From Pseudonocardia acidicola (lineage in GTDB: Bacteria; Actinomycetota; Actinomycetes; Mycobacteriales; Pseudonocardiaceae), in the NCBI RefSeq assembly GCF_012911935.1, contig NZ_JAAXLA010000040.1, positions 1-61,068 of the forward strand: a DNA stretch of 61,068 nt, in the 5' to 3' direction. A model generated the notes under the pieces. The model did no database searches. It saw only the letters and a program-made list of their open reading frames with translations, and was not told the origin of the DNA. Both the position numbers and the translations under genes were made by a program. Every line of letters starts with the position of its first letter. The stretch's first letter is position 1. Shown in pieces: positions 43,358 to 52,769 of this stretch.

Positions 43358-44823
43358 CGACCGCCGCCCCGAACCGGAACGGTGCCGCCCCGGACGGCGC
43401 CGCCCGCAACGGCGCCTCGAACGGCACCGTGCCGGCCCCGTCCGCCGCCGGTGCCGACCTGTGCCGGCTGACCGTGGTGGGCCCGGCCGGCCGTGCGGAC
43501 CTCGCTGTCCCCGTCTCCACGACCCCCGGATCGCTGCTGCCGCTGCTGGTCCGGCGGCTGGCCGAGGCGAACACCCCCGGCCCGGAGGCGCCCGGGGGCT
43601 GGGTGCTGCAGCGGCTCGGCGACACCGAGTTCGACCAGGACGTCCCGTTCGAGGCCCTCGACCTGCTGGACGGCGAGCTGCTCCACCTGCGACCGGCCGA
43701 CGACCCGATCCCGGAGCTGCGCTACGACGACCTGCCGGTCGGGGTCGCCGCGTCGGTCGAATCGACGACGCACCGCTGGACGCCGGCCGCCACCCGGCGG
43801 CTGCTGCTGGGCCTGGGCGGCGCGGCGCTGCCGGCTGCTGTCGCCGTCGCCGTCGCCGGTCTCCCGGGGTGGGCGGTGGCCCCGACCGGTGCCGTCGTCG
43901 CGGTCGCGCTGATACTCGGCGCCGTTCTGCTCGTCCGGCGGGCCGGACAGCGCGGCCCGGGGCTGGTCGCCGGGTTCGGCGGGACCGCCGTCGCGGCGGG
44001 GGCGGGGCTGTGCGTTCCCGGTGGTCCGGCCGGGGCGTGGCATCCCGGCGCGACCGGGACGGTGCTGGCCGCGCTGGGTGCCGGGGTGGCCGCGACCGTG
44101 CTGCTGGCCGGGTGGCGGGCCGCGACCGTGGCGCTGGGCTCGGTGATCGCGGTGGCGGTGAGCGTGCTGGCCACGGCCGGGCTCGCCGTCTGGTCCGGGT
44201 GCGACGGTGCCCGCGCACTGGCCGTGGTCACCGTCGTGGTGTTCCTCGCCGGGGCGGTCGGACCGCGGATCGCGGTGCGGCTCGCCCGGCTCCGCGTGCC
44301 GCAGCTGCCGCGCACCGCGGCCGAACTGCAGGAGGACATCGATCCGGAGTCCGGGTCGGTGGTCGCGGCGCGCACCGCCCGCGCCGACGCGCTGCTGTCG
44401 GTGCTGTGCGTGTGTTCCGCGGTGCTCGCGGTCGCCACGGCGGTCGCGCTGCAGGCCGGTCCGGGCTGGGCGGACCGGGTGCTGCCGCTCGTCCTGGCGG
44501 CCGCGGCCGTGCTGCGCGGGCGGATCCTGCAGACCGTCGTCCAGCGCGGGGCGCTGGTCTGGGCGGCGGCGCTGGCCACCGCGGTCATGGCCACCGGCCT
44601 GGCCCGCGACGCCGGGGTCGACGGGACGGCCGTGCTGCTGGCCGTCGTCCTGCTGGCCGCGGCCGGGGCGCTCGTGGCCGCCTGGCGGCTCCCCGGACGG
44701 CGGCTGCTGCCGGTCTGGGGGCAGGCCGCGGACATCGCCGAGCTGTGGACGGCGCTGGCGCTCGTGCCGGTGCTGCTGCAGGTGCTCGGCGTCTACGCCT
44801 TCTTCCGGGCCCTGAACGGCTGA
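43354..44823 (+). CDS. eccD: Type VII secretion membrane channel component EccD
   Basis: A 489-residue protein. The N-terminal ubiquitin-like domain is at about residues 35-115 (CRLTVVGPAGRADLAVPVSTTPGSLLPLLV). About eleven transmembrane segments follow from residue 150 onward. A cytosolic loop with VPQLPRTAAELQEDIDPESG is typical of EccD. The GTG overlaps the eccC stop. EccD is the most hydrophobic core component and forms the membrane vestibule. Confidence 0.93.
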   Translation: MTTAAPNRNGAAPDGAARNGASNGTVPAPSAAGADLCRLTVVGPAGRADLAVPVSTTPGSLLPLLVRRLAEANTPGPEAPGGWVLQRLGDTEFDQDVPFEALDLLDGELLHLRPADDPIPELRYDDLPVGVAASVESTTHRWTPAATRRLLLGLGGAALPAAVAVAVAGLPGWAVAPTGAVVAVALILGAVLLVRRAGQRGPGLVAGFGGTAVAAGAGLCVPGGPAGAWHPGATGTVLAALGAGVAATVLLAGWRAATVALGSVIAVAVSVLATAGLAVWSGCDGARALAVVTVVVFLAGAVGPRIAVRLARLRVPQLPRTAAELQEDIDPESGSVVAARTARADALLSVLCVCSAVLAVATAVALQAGPGWADRVLPLVLAAAAVLRGRILQTVVQRGALVWAAALATAVMATGLARDAGVDGTAVLLAVVLLAAAGALVAAWRLPGRRLLPVWGQAADIAELWTALALVPVLLQVLGVYAFFRALNG

Positions 44824-44828
44824 GCGTC

Positions 44829-46172
44829 GTGCAGAGTCGCAAGGACCACGTCCAGGCCTACCAGTTCTCCACCGCCCGGCTGTCCTCCGCGCTGGTCGCC
44901 GGGGACGCCCTCGCCGCGGAGAGCCCGCTGCGGCGCTCGGGAATGGGCTCGGCGATCGGTGCGATGCTCGCGGTCCTGGGCTGCGCCGGTGCCTTCGTCT
45001 ACGGCCTCATCAGCCCGGGCGGCAACACGACCTGGCAGGCGCCGCGCACCATCGTGGTGGAGAAGGAGACGGGCAACCGCTACCTCTACATCGACGGCGT
45101 ACTGCGCCCGACGCTGAACACCGCCTCGGCAATGCTCTACTTCGGTGGCGGCGGCGGCGCGCCGGTGTTCCGCTCGGTGTCGCAGGCCTCCCTCGCCGGG
45201 GTGCCGCACGGGCCTGCCGTCGGCATCCCCGGGGCGCCGGACTCGGTACCGCAGACGATGCTTCCGGCCGAGTGGTCGCTGTGCGCGGTCCCCGGCCGGA
45301 CCGACCCGCGGATGAGCGTGGGGCTGGGGCCGGCCCCGTCGAGCACCCCGTTGCCGGGCGACCAGCGGCTGGTCGTGGCAGGGGCGGACGGGACCACCCA
45401 TGTGGTGTGGCGCGGCACCGAGTACCCCGTCGCGTCGCCGGCCGTGCTCGCCGCGCTCGGCCTCGGCGACGTCGCCCCCGTCGTCGTCCCGGACCCGTGG
45501 CTCGCCGCGCTCGCCCACGGCCCCCGGCTGGCCCCGCCGGACGTCCCGGGTGCCGGCTCGCCGGGCCCGGCCATCGGCGGCGCCGCGGCGAGGGTGGGCC
45601 AGGTCTTCGACGTGACCGTGGCCGGCACGCGGCAGAGCTACCTGCTCCGCACCGACGGGCTGGCCGCGCTGAGTCCGACCGCGGCGGCGCTGCTGGCCGC
45701 GCGGCCGGGGACGGCGCCGTCCCGGGAGATCATGCCGGCAGACGCCGCCGCGGTGCCGGCATCAGCGGACCGGTCGCTGTTGACCGATCTGCCGGACCTG
45801 GCCGGCGCGGGAACGTTCCGGCCGGGCACCGACGCGGTGTGCGTGCACCAGGTCTCGCGCGACGGCGACATCGCGCCGGGCACCGTCGCCACCGAGCCGC
45901 TCCCCGCCGGCCCGCGGGAGGACGGGGCCCGCGTGGTCCCCGGCACCGGAATGCTCGCCGCTGCGCTGCCCAAGCCGGGCCCGGGTGGGCAGCCGCGGCT
46001 GTATCTGATCACCGACCAGGGCGAACGGTTTCCGGTGTCGGCGGCGGGTGCGCGGGCGCTGGTGCCGGGAGCGGCGCCCGCCTGGCTGCCCGCCGCCGTG
46101 CTCGCGGCCCTGCCGACCGGCCCGGCGCTCCCCACCGGTCCCGCGATCCTGACCGCGCAGGGAGGGCAGTGA
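44829..46172 (+). CDS. eccB: Type VII secretion core protein EccB
   Basis: A 447-residue protein. It opens with the EccB signature QSRKDHVQAYQFSTARLSSALV, followed by a single transmembrane helix at about residues 37-58 (GSAIGAMLAVLGCAGAFVYGLI). The large extracellular domain has the repeated family segments NRYLYIDGVLRPTLNTASA and RLYLITDQGERFPV. The start is a GTG 5 bp after eccD. EccB anchors the complex on the outer face of the membrane. Confidence 0.94.
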   Translation: MQSRKDHVQAYQFSTARLSSALVAGDALAAESPLRRSGMGSAIGAMLAVLGCAGAFVYGLISPGGNTTWQAPRTIVVEKETGNRYLYIDGVLRPTLNTASAMLYFGGGGGAPVFRSVSQASLAGVPHGPAVGIPGAPDSVPQTMLPAEWSLCAVPGRTDPRMSVGLGPAPSSTPLPGDQRLVVAGADGTTHVVWRGTEYPVASPAVLAALGLGDVAPVVVPDPWLAALAHGPRLAPPDVPGAGSPGPAIGGAAARVGQVFDVTVAGTRQSYLLRTDGLAALSPTAAALLAARPGTAPSREIMPADAAAVPASADRSLLTDLPDLAGAGTFRPGTDAVCVHQVSRDGDIAPGTVATEPLPAGPREDGARVVPGTGMLAAALPKPGPGGQPRLYLITDQGERFPVSAAGARALVPGAAPAWLPAAVLAALPTGPALPTGPAILTAQGGQ

Positions 46173-46173
46173 G

Positions 46174-48738
46174 ATGACGAGCGCTGTACCGCGCCCCGGA
46201 CGATCCCACGCGGGCGTGCTGCGCAGCCGCCCGGCCGACGACGCGCGGCTGGTCTGCACCGAGGTGGGCCGGGCCCTGCTGCTGCACCGGCCCGGACCGG
46301 TCGACCCGTACGCGCAGCGGCTGGCGGGTGGGGTGGCGGCCGACCCGGAGCACACCGTGGTCGTGCTCGACCTCGCCCCGGGCGCCTCCCCGGCGGCCTG
46401 GAGCGCGACGGCCCGGCTGCTCGGGCCCCGCCCCGGGGGATTCCGCCTCGTCTTCACCGGGAACGGCCCGGCGGGCGCCACGACCCGGGCCGCCCAGTGG
46501 CTGGCGGACCGGTTGGGCCGCACCGTGATCACCCACGACGGCGCGGTCGTCCCGGTCGGCGATGCCGGGTTGTTCGTGCCCGCGGCGACCGGCTCCGGAT
46601 GGGTGCGGTTCCGCCCCGGTGCGGCCCCGCAGCCTGAGTCGCACCGCTTCCCACGTCCGGCGTGGGACCCGCTGCCGGTGAACACGACGGCGCCGGCCGG
46701 TTCCTCGGTCGTCGAGCCCCTGCCCGGCGGGGTGTGGGTCCGGCGGGTGCATCCGGACCCCGGGCACGCCCGCCACCGCAACGCCCTGGTGACCGCGCTG
46801 GTGGTGCAGCACGAGGTGCTCACCGTGGTGCTCGGCTGCCCGGGTGCCCCGCCGCTGTCCCTGGCCGACATGGCCACCGTCTGGGGCGACCTCCCACCGG
46901 CGACCCGGGCCGCGGCCCGGTTCGTCGAGTTCGGACCCGTCGCCTGCGCGCCCGGCACGTCGACCGGGCAGGCGCTCGCCGACCTGCTCGGCGAACCGGT
47001 CACCTTCTACACCGGACTGCCGTCGTTGTCGGCGCCCGACATCGTCGGGGCGGACGGGCCGCTACCGCGTGCCGTCCTGCCGGACGGCCGCCCGGGCTGG
47101 CACCCGTACGCGGGACAGCTCCGCTTCTCCCCGGGTGCGGCCGGTGCGCCGCCCCGTCTCGTCGCGCACCGGCGTCCCGTGCCGGACGTGCCGGAGATCG
47201 CGCCGGGCCGCTACGCGGTCGCCCCCGACACGGTGCTGGAGGTCGTGACGGCCGGGCTGTGGGTGCGTCCGCCGGAGGACCCGGCGGACGCCGACGCCGT
47301 GCGCTCGGCCCCGCTCCGCGCGGACCGCCTGTCCGTGGTCTACGAGGCCGGGAGCCCCGAGGTCGCCCGGCGGATGCACCGGGTGGCGGTCGACACCGTC
47401 GGCAAGCTGGAGCCGTCCGCCCGGCGCCACAGCCGGATCCTGGCGGTGGGGCAGGAGCGGGCGACGGTTCCTGCCGCGCCGAGCCCCGGTCCCGCCGCGG
47501 CGCCGGGCGCCGACAGCACGGCCGCGCCGAGCGCGGGCACCGCGGCGTCGGGCACCGACGCCGCCGCGCCGGTCATCGGTGCCGCCACCGCGAGCGGGCG
47601 GGCGCCCCGGCCGTCCCCGCGGCCCGCCCCGGGCCCCGCCGCCCGCCCGGACGGCTTGCGGCTGGAGACGGCCGAACCCGATCTCGCGGCGAGCGGCCCG
47701 GCCACCGCTCCGCCGACTGTGGCGGCGGTGGCCGCAGCGAGCGGGCCCGTCCCGCCCGGCGGCCCCGCCGTGGCGAGCGCGCCGCCGCGTCCGGCACCGG
47801 TGTATCCGATAGTCACGCCTGCCTCCCCGGCCCGCCGCGCCGGCGAGGAGGCCGCAGCCCCCGTGCCCGCGGTGGAGCCGGCCGCGACGCCGGTTGCTCC
47901 GGACCCGGCCCCGGGCCTGCAGCCCATCCCGAACCCGATCCAGGCGCTGCAGCCCACCCCGGGCCCGGCCGCCTGCGTGTGCCCGCCGGCCGAGGGCATC
48001 GCGCGCGAACGGGCGTGGCTGCGCCGCAGCTTCGCCGCCGAGTACGACGCGGACGCCGGCGCCGTCTCGGCCCTGCTGTCGCGGGTCCCCGGGCTGCGGG
48101 CGGGTGCCGATGCCGCCGACGTGCTGGTCGACCTGGTCGCCCTGCGGCTCTACCTGCGCCGTGATGACGAGGCGCTGGCCGATGTGATCCGGGCGGCCCG
48201 GCCCGGCCCGCACGTGCCGCTGGGCCGGTGCGCGGCCGCGGGGCTCTCGCGGCTGCCCTCCTACCGGGGCGCGACGCAGGTCGTCGTGCCCGGCGCGGCA
48301 GGCCTCGCCGACCTGTACCGCCGCCACCCCGTGGTCACCGAGTGGGCGTTCCTCGCCGCCCGGCGGGGCGGCCGGCCGTCCCGGCCCGGCGACCTCGAGG
48401 TACGCATCTGGTCGAGCAGCGCCCGGCGAACACCCCTGCTCGATGACCGGGTCCCGGACCGGGTGGTCTTCGCGCCGGGGACCGCCTTCCGGGTGCTGGC
48501 GGTCCGCGACGGCGCCGCGCCCGTCGTGCTGCTGCGTGAGCTGCCGGCGGGGGAGGACACCGGCGCACCGGACCGGTCCCCGTTCGACGACATCGCGGAG
48601 GCGGGGCTCGACCGGGCGGCCGAGCAGTGGCCCGCACCCGGCAGCGCCCCGGCCGACGCCGTGCCCGGACCGGCCGGGGCACCGGGCGTGCTGGTGCCGG
48701 CTGCAGCGCCGATCGAGCGTAGCGAGGGAGAGCGATGA
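46174..48738 (+). CDS. Large secretion-locus protein with C-terminal ADP-ribosyltransferase-like domain
   Basis: An 854-residue protein I cannot assign to a named Ecc family. Residues 1-430 form a conserved-looking globular region without a known motif. Residues 430-610 are a proline- and alanine-rich linker. Residues 615-854 resemble an ADP-ribosyltransferase fold: Y697-R-G, a WSSS segment near residue 746 at the STS position, and VVFAPGTAFRVL near residue 765 at the E-x-E strand. The catalytic glutamate position appears to be valine, so enzymatic activity is doubtful. It is coupled to the AAA+ fusion gene (ATGA) and follows eccB after 1 bp. No signal peptide is seen. The fold assignment is inference. 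Confidence 0.7.
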   Translation: MTSAVPRPGRSHAGVLRSRPADDARLVCTEVGRALLLHRPGPVDPYAQRLAGGVAADPEHTVVVLDLAPGASPAAWSATARLLGPRPGGFRLVFTGNGPAGATTRAAQWLADRLGRTVITHDGAVVPVGDAGLFVPAATGSGWVRFRPGAAPQPESHRFPRPAWDPLPVNTTAPAGSSVVEPLPGGVWVRRVHPDPGHARHRNALVTALVVQHEVLTVVLGCPGAPPLSLADMATVWGDLPPATRAAARFVEFGPVACAPGTSTGQALADLLGEPVTFYTGLPSLSAPDIVGADGPLPRAVLPDGRPGWHPYAGQLRFSPGAAGAPPRLVAHRRPVPDVPEIAPGRYAVAPDTVLEVVTAGLWVRPPEDPADADAVRSAPLRADRLSVVYEAGSPEVARRMHRVAVDTVGKLEPSARRHSRILAVGQERATVPAAPSPGPAAAPGADSTAAPSAGTAASGTDAAAPVIGAATASGRAPRPSPRPAPGPAARPDGLRLETAEPDLAASGPATAPPTVAAVAAASGPVPPGGPAVASAPPRPAPVYPIVTPASPARRAGEEAAAPVPAVEPAATPVAPDPAPGLQPIPNPIQALQPTPGPAACVCPPAEGIARERAWLRRSFAAEYDADAGAVSALLSRVPGLRAGADAADVLVDLVALRLYLRRDDEALADVIRAARPGPHVPLGRCAAAGLSRLPSYRGATQVVVPGAAGLADLYRRHPVVTEWAFLAARRGGRPSRPGDLEVRIWSSSARRTPLLDDRVPDRVVFAPGTAFRVLAVRDGAAPVVLLRELPAGEDTGAPDRSPFDDIAEAGLDRAAEQWPAPGSAPADAVPGPAGAPGVLVPAAAPIERSEGER

Positions 48739-51700
48739 GCCGGGAGATGCTGCGTGTCCGGGCGGACGGCGCCGAGACCGGCACCCATCGGTCGATCGCG
48801 GCCGCGCTGGCCGCGGCCCCGGACGGTGCCGTGGTCACCGTCGCGCCGGGCCGCTACACCGAACAGCTCGTGATCACCCGGCTGGTGACCGTGGTCGCAG
48901 CGGAGGGGCCGGGCAGCGTGCAGGTGCACAGCGACGCCGGCAGCACGGTGAGCGTCGCCGCGGGTGCCGTGACGCTGTCCGATCTGGACATCTCCGGCGC
49001 GGACCCCGATCTGCCCACTGTGGACGTGTACGGCGGCGAGGCCGCGCTCGACGGCTGCCGGGTCGACGGCGCCGGCTGGACCGCGCTGCTGGCCCGCGGA
49101 TCCGGTGCGCTCGCGGCCCGCAACTGCCGGATCCACAACGGCAGCGGCGCCGGTGTGGTGGTCACCTCCGAGGCCGCGGGCTCACTGGAGGGCTGCGCGT
49201 TCCCCCGGATCGCCTCGACCGCCGTCGTCGCCGGCGAGCTCGGCCGGCTGACGGTCCGCGGCTGCGAGATCGACGATCCGCAGGGCAACGGCCTGTGCCT
49301 CAACGGCCGCAGCGTCGGCACGGTCGAGGAGACCACGGTCCGGGGCAGCCGCAAGCCGGCGATCGTGGTCGAGCAGGAGGCACAGGCCCGGTTCCGGGCG
49401 GTGGAGGTCACCGCCAGCGCGACGCTCGACGTCTACCTCACCGGGTCCGGGCCGGTGACGTTCGAAGGCTGCGGCTTCACCGGCGCCGGGGCGCAGTCCG
49501 TGCACGTGACCGGCGCGGGTGCTCCCGAGCTGCGGGACTGCGCGATGTCCGCGGCCCGCCAGGCCGTCCAGGTGACGGGCACCGCGCGGCCGACGCTCGT
49601 CGACTGCCGGGTCAGCGGCAGCCCCGTCGGCGTGCTCGCCGACGGATCGTCGCGCCCGGAGTTGCACCGGTTGCGGGTGCGCGGGGCCGGCGAGGCGGCC
49701 GTGCGGGTGACCGACGAGGCCCAGGCGCGGTGTGACGGCGTCGACGTGGCGGACTCGGCCGGGTTCGCCGTGGCGGGGGCCCGGGCCCGGCTGGTGCTCG
49801 CGCACGCGGTGTGTGCGGTACCGGACGGCCCGGCCCTCGCCGCCGGCGACGAGGCCGGCGCCACGCTCGACGACGTGGTGGTGCGCGACGGCGCCGGCGT
49901 GCTGGTGGAGAGCGGGGCCCGGGTCTCGGGGACCGCCGTGGTGCTGCAGGCCTGTGGTGCCGAGGTGAGGGCCGGGGCGGAGCTCACGCTGACCGGCAGC
50001 GAGATCGTCGATGCGCCGGGGCCCGGCGTGCGGGTCCACGCCGGCGGGGTCCTCCGCGCCGCGAGTACCCGGGTGCACCGCAGCGGCGGCCCGGCCGTCG
50101 CCGTACAGGACGGCGCCGAGGTGCAGCTGGACGGCTGCGAACTGTTCGACAACGCCGACGACCCGCCCGCCCGCTCCGGCGGCCGCCAGGCAGACGAGAC
50201 CCGGCCCGCACCGGAGGAGACGCCCGACGGGCCGCCGGTCGGGCACGACACGGGGCCGCTGGCGGAGCTGGACGCGCTGGTGGGCCTGGTGAGCGTCAAA
50301 CAGGACGTCAAGGGCCTCATCGACCTCAACCGGATGGCGCGCCGGCGCGAGCAGATGGGCCTGCCGATGCCGTCGCTGAGCCGGCACCTGGTCTTCGCGG
50401 GGCCCCCGGGCACCGGTAAGACCACCGTCGCCCGGCTCTACGGGGCGGTGCTGGCCGAGCTGGGCATCCTGCGGCAGGGACACATGGTCGAGGTGTCCCG
50501 GGCCGACCTGGTCGCGCAGATCATCGGCGGCACCGCGATCAAGACCACCGAGGTGTTCACCCGGGCGCTCGGCGGGGTCCTGTTCATCGACGAGGCCTAC
50601 ACCCTGACCAGCCAGTCCGGCGGTACCGGCCCGGACTTCGGGCAGGAGGCGGTGGACACCCTCATGAAGCTGATGGAGGACCACCGCGACGACATCGTCG
50701 TCATCGTCGCCGGCTACTCCGCGCAGATGGACCAGTTCCTCGCGTCCAACCCGGGCGTCGCGTCGCGGTTCACCAAGACCGTGGAGTTCCCCAACTACAG
50801 CGTGGCCGAGCTGGTCACGATCGTGCGGGGCATGGCGGCCAAGCACTACTACGAGCTCGACGACGAGGTGCTGGCCGCGCTCACCCGCTTCTTCACACAC
50901 ACCCCGAAGGGCGCCACGTTCGGCAACGGCCGGGTCGCCCGCAAGGTGTTCGAGACGATGATCGCCTCCCAGGCGACGCGGCTGGCGTCCTCCGCGTCCG
51001 GGGGCGACGCCGAGCTGAGCCGCCTCCTCCCGGCCGACGTGCCCCGCGCCGAGGGTGATGACGGCCGGGACGAGGCCCGCGACGACGGAGCGGGCGCCGG
51101 CGGCGTCCCGCCCGCGCCCGCCGCGCGCCAGCTGGCCGCGCTCGTCGGGCAGGACCCGGTGCGGCAGGCCCTGCTCGCGAGGCTGTCCGGGCTGCTCGCC
51201 CTGCACCGCCGCGGTCAGTCGGTGGCCGGGCTGGCGAACCTGGTGTTCGACGGTCCCGCGGGGAGCGGTCGGCGCGCGGTCGCGGCGCTGTTCGCGCGGG
51301 CGCTGGCGGAGCTGGGGCTGCTGCCGTCCGGGGTGCTGGTGCCGCTGGCGCTCGCTCAGGTGCCGGCCCGGTGGGCGGAGCAGGCGGTGGCCGCGGTCGC
51401 CGCGGCGGTGGCCGACGCCGAGGGTGGGGTCCTGCTCGTCGACCTCGACGGCCGGTACGGCGACCGGCCGGAGCCCGAGCGTGCCCGCGTCACAGCGGCC
51501 GTGCGGGCAGCGCTACGCGCCCGACCGGACACGGTGGTGGTCGTGTGCGGTCCGGCGTCGTCGATCGGCGAGCTGCTCGGCGGCCGCGACGGCCTGGCCG
51601 GGGGGTTCGCCGAACACCTGCGGTTCACCGAGTACCTGCCGGCCGAGCTGGCCGAGCTCACGGTGCGCAGGCTGGCGCGCCACGGTCTGGCCGCGGAGGA

Positions 51701-51893
51701 CGGCGTGCGTCCCGTACTGGCGGAGGCCCTCGCCGGCGAGGCCCTGCCGGTCCGGGCGGCGCACCGGCTCGCCGACCGCATCGCCGCCGCCGCGGGTGCT
51801 CCGGGTGTCGCCGCCGAGGACGTCCGGCGCGTCGTGCAGATCGGCCGGCCCCCGGCGCCGGAGGCCCGCGACGGCGGACTGGTGCCGGCATGA
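48735..51893 (+). CDS. Beta-helix - AAA+ fusion protein, EccA/CbxX-like
   Basis: A 1052-residue protein in three parts. Residues 1 to about 480 form a right-handed parallel beta-helix with many short VxVxG/DC repeats (VDVYGGEAALDGCRVDGAG and similar). About 500-760 is an EccA/CbxX-type AAA+ domain with Walker A GPPGTGKTT (K562), Walker B GGVLFIDEAYTL and a sensor arginine in VASRFTKTVEFPNY. About 780-1040 is a second AAA+-like domain whose P-loop reads DGPAGSGRRA, with arginine (R846) at the lysine position. Mycobacterial EccA has a TPR domain instead of the beta-helix. It probably acts in the cytosol on substrates or chaperones of this system. Confidence 0.88.
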   Translation: MSREMLRVRADGAETGTHRSIAAALAAAPDGAVVTVAPGRYTEQLVITRLVTVVAAEGPGSVQVHSDAGSTVSVAAGAVTLSDLDISGADPDLPTVDVYGGEAALDGCRVDGAGWTALLARGSGALAARNCRIHNGSGAGVVVTSEAAGSLEGCAFPRIASTAVVAGELGRLTVRGCEIDDPQGNGLCLNGRSVGTVEETTVRGSRKPAIVVEQEAQARFRAVEVTASATLDVYLTGSGPVTFEGCGFTGAGAQSVHVTGAGAPELRDCAMSAARQAVQVTGTARPTLVDCRVSGSPVGVLADGSSRPELHRLRVRGAGEAAVRVTDEAQARCDGVDVADSAGFAVAGARARLVLAHAVCAVPDGPALAAGDEAGATLDDVVVRDGAGVLVESGARVSGTAVVLQACGAEVRAGAELTLTGSEIVDAPGPGVRVHAGGVLRAASTRVHRSGGPAVAVQDGAEVQLDGCELFDNADDPPARSGGRQADETRPAPEETPDGPPVGHDTGPLAELDALVGLVSVKQDVKGLIDLNRMARRREQMGLPMPSLSRHLVFAGPPGTGKTTVARLYGAVLAELGILRQGHMVEVSRADLVAQIIGGTAIKTTEVFTRALGGVLFIDEAYTLTSQSGGTGPDFGQEAVDTLMKLMEDHRDDIVVIVAGYSAQMDQFLASNPGVASRFTKTVEFPNYSVAELVTIVRGMAAKHYYELDDEVLAALTRFFTHTPKGATFGNGRVARKVFETMIASQATRLASSASGGDAELSRLLPADVPRAEGDDGRDEARDDGAGAGGVPPAPAARQLAALVGQDPVRQALLARLSGLLALHRRGQSVAGLANLVFDGPAGSGRRAVAALFARALAELGLLPSGVLVPLALAQVPARWAEQAVAAVAAAVADAEGGVLLVDLDGRYGDRPEPERARVTAAVRAALRARPDTVVVVCGPASSIGELLGGRDGLAGGFAEHLRFTEYLPAELAELTVRRLARHGLAAEDGVRPVLAEALAGEALPVRAAHRLADRIAAAAGAPGVAAEDVRRVVQIGRPPAPEARDGGLVPA

Positions 51894-51976
51894 CGGAAAG
51901 CCCGCGGCGGCGCCGTCTGCCGGACGGGCAGAAATCCGGGTCGGGTCGGGCAACCCTTCCCGCGATCCGGCTCCGT

Positions 51977-52011
51977 GCCGACACCCGGCCGCTGATCATG
52001 AGGGTGTCGGC
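51977..52011 (+). other. Stem-loop upstream of the esx genes
   Basis: Perfect 10-bp arms (GCCGACACCC and its complement) enclose a 15-nt loop. They lie in the 184-bp gap between the AAA+ fusion gene and the first WXG100 gene, 67 bp before its ATG. It could be a terminator for the machinery operon or a stabilising 5-prime structure for esx mRNA. Confidence 0.6.
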
Positions 52012-52077
52012 CCGATCGGGTCGCCCCGGTACGCCGGTGGGCGTGCCGTCCGAGTTCTCGAGACACGAGGAGTACCG

Positions 52078-52422
52078 ATGGCGAGCAGCATCTCCGCCGT
52101 CGACCTGGCCGGTCTGAATCGGACCGCGGCGAGCCAGGCCGAGGCGGTCCAGGCAGGCCGGGCCCAGATCCAGGCCCTGATCAGCCAGGGGCACACGCTG
52201 GCTGCAGGCTGGCAGGGCCAGGCCGCGACGGCGTTCAATTCCGCCCTGGACGAGCTCGGCGCGCAGGGACAGCGCTTGATGTCGGCGCTCGACGCGATGG
52301 AGCAGCTCATGCGGAGCACCGAGGCCGACTTCGCCGCCACCCACGGCCAGACCCATCAGCAGGCCGTGGCGCTGGGGCACACCGTCGCGAGCGCCGCCCC
52401 GACCGGGCTGCCCGGCCTGTAG
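52078..52422 (+). CDS. WXG100-family protein (EsxA/EsxB-like)
   Basis: A 114-residue helical hairpin protein. The W-x-G turn is in GWQGQAATAFNSAL near residue 43, between two long helices. The ATG at 52078 follows an ACGAGGAG ribosome site. No Y-x-x-x-D/E signal is visible at its end, so it is probably the partner that depends on the signal of the next protein. It forms a pair with the gene 32 bp downstream. Confidence 0.92.
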   Translation: MASSISAVDLAGLNRTAASQAEAVQAGRAQIQALISQGHTLAAGWQGQAATAFNSALDELGAQGQRLMSALDAMEQLMRSTEADFAATHGQTHQQAVALGHTVASAAPTGLPGL

Positions 52423-52454
52423 ACCCCGACCCGAGGAACCAGGAGATTCGACAG

Positions 52455-52745
52455 ATGGTCAGCTACTCCGTCCAGTTCCCGACGATGCAGGACGCGCAGA
52501 GCCAGCTGCAGCGCATCGCCACCCAGATCCTCGAGATCGGTGACAACCTCCGCAACCAGGTCACCGCGGGGACCGCCGAGCTCCAGGGTGACACGAAGAA
52601 TGCCTTCGACGCCGTGCAGCAGCAGTACATGAACGCCCACAACGCCATCCAGCAGACGGTGCAGAACTCGGGGGTCTCCCTGGGGCAGATCCACGAGCAG
52701 TACACCGGGACCGAGAGCCGCGGCGTCAGCCGCTGGGCGCGCTGA
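52455..52745 (+). CDS. WXG100-like protein, LxG variant with export signal
   Basis: A 96-residue helical hairpin protein. At the turn the usual W-x-G is replaced by L-Q-G (AELQGDTKNAF). The second helix is followed by Y-T-G-T-E, matching the Y-x-x-x-D/E type VII export signal. It probably forms a heterodimer with the preceding WXG protein, each supplying one half of the exported unit. A good ribosome site (AGGAG) precedes the ATG. Confidence 0.9.
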   Translation: MVSYSVQFPTMQDAQSQLQRIATQILEIGDNLRNQVTAGTAELQGDTKNAFDAVQQQYMNAHNAIQQTVQNSGVSLGQIHEQYTGTESRGVSRWAR

Positions 52746-52769
52746 CCCGGTCCACGGGGAGGAGCGGAC

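Noticed and set aside
39278..44218. Very long minus-strand open frame (over 1600 codons) opposite eccC and eccD
   Set aside because: It is low-complexity, rich in Arg, Gly and His, with no motif, and lies entirely opposite clear secretion genes. Such antisense frames are usual in very GC-rich DNA.
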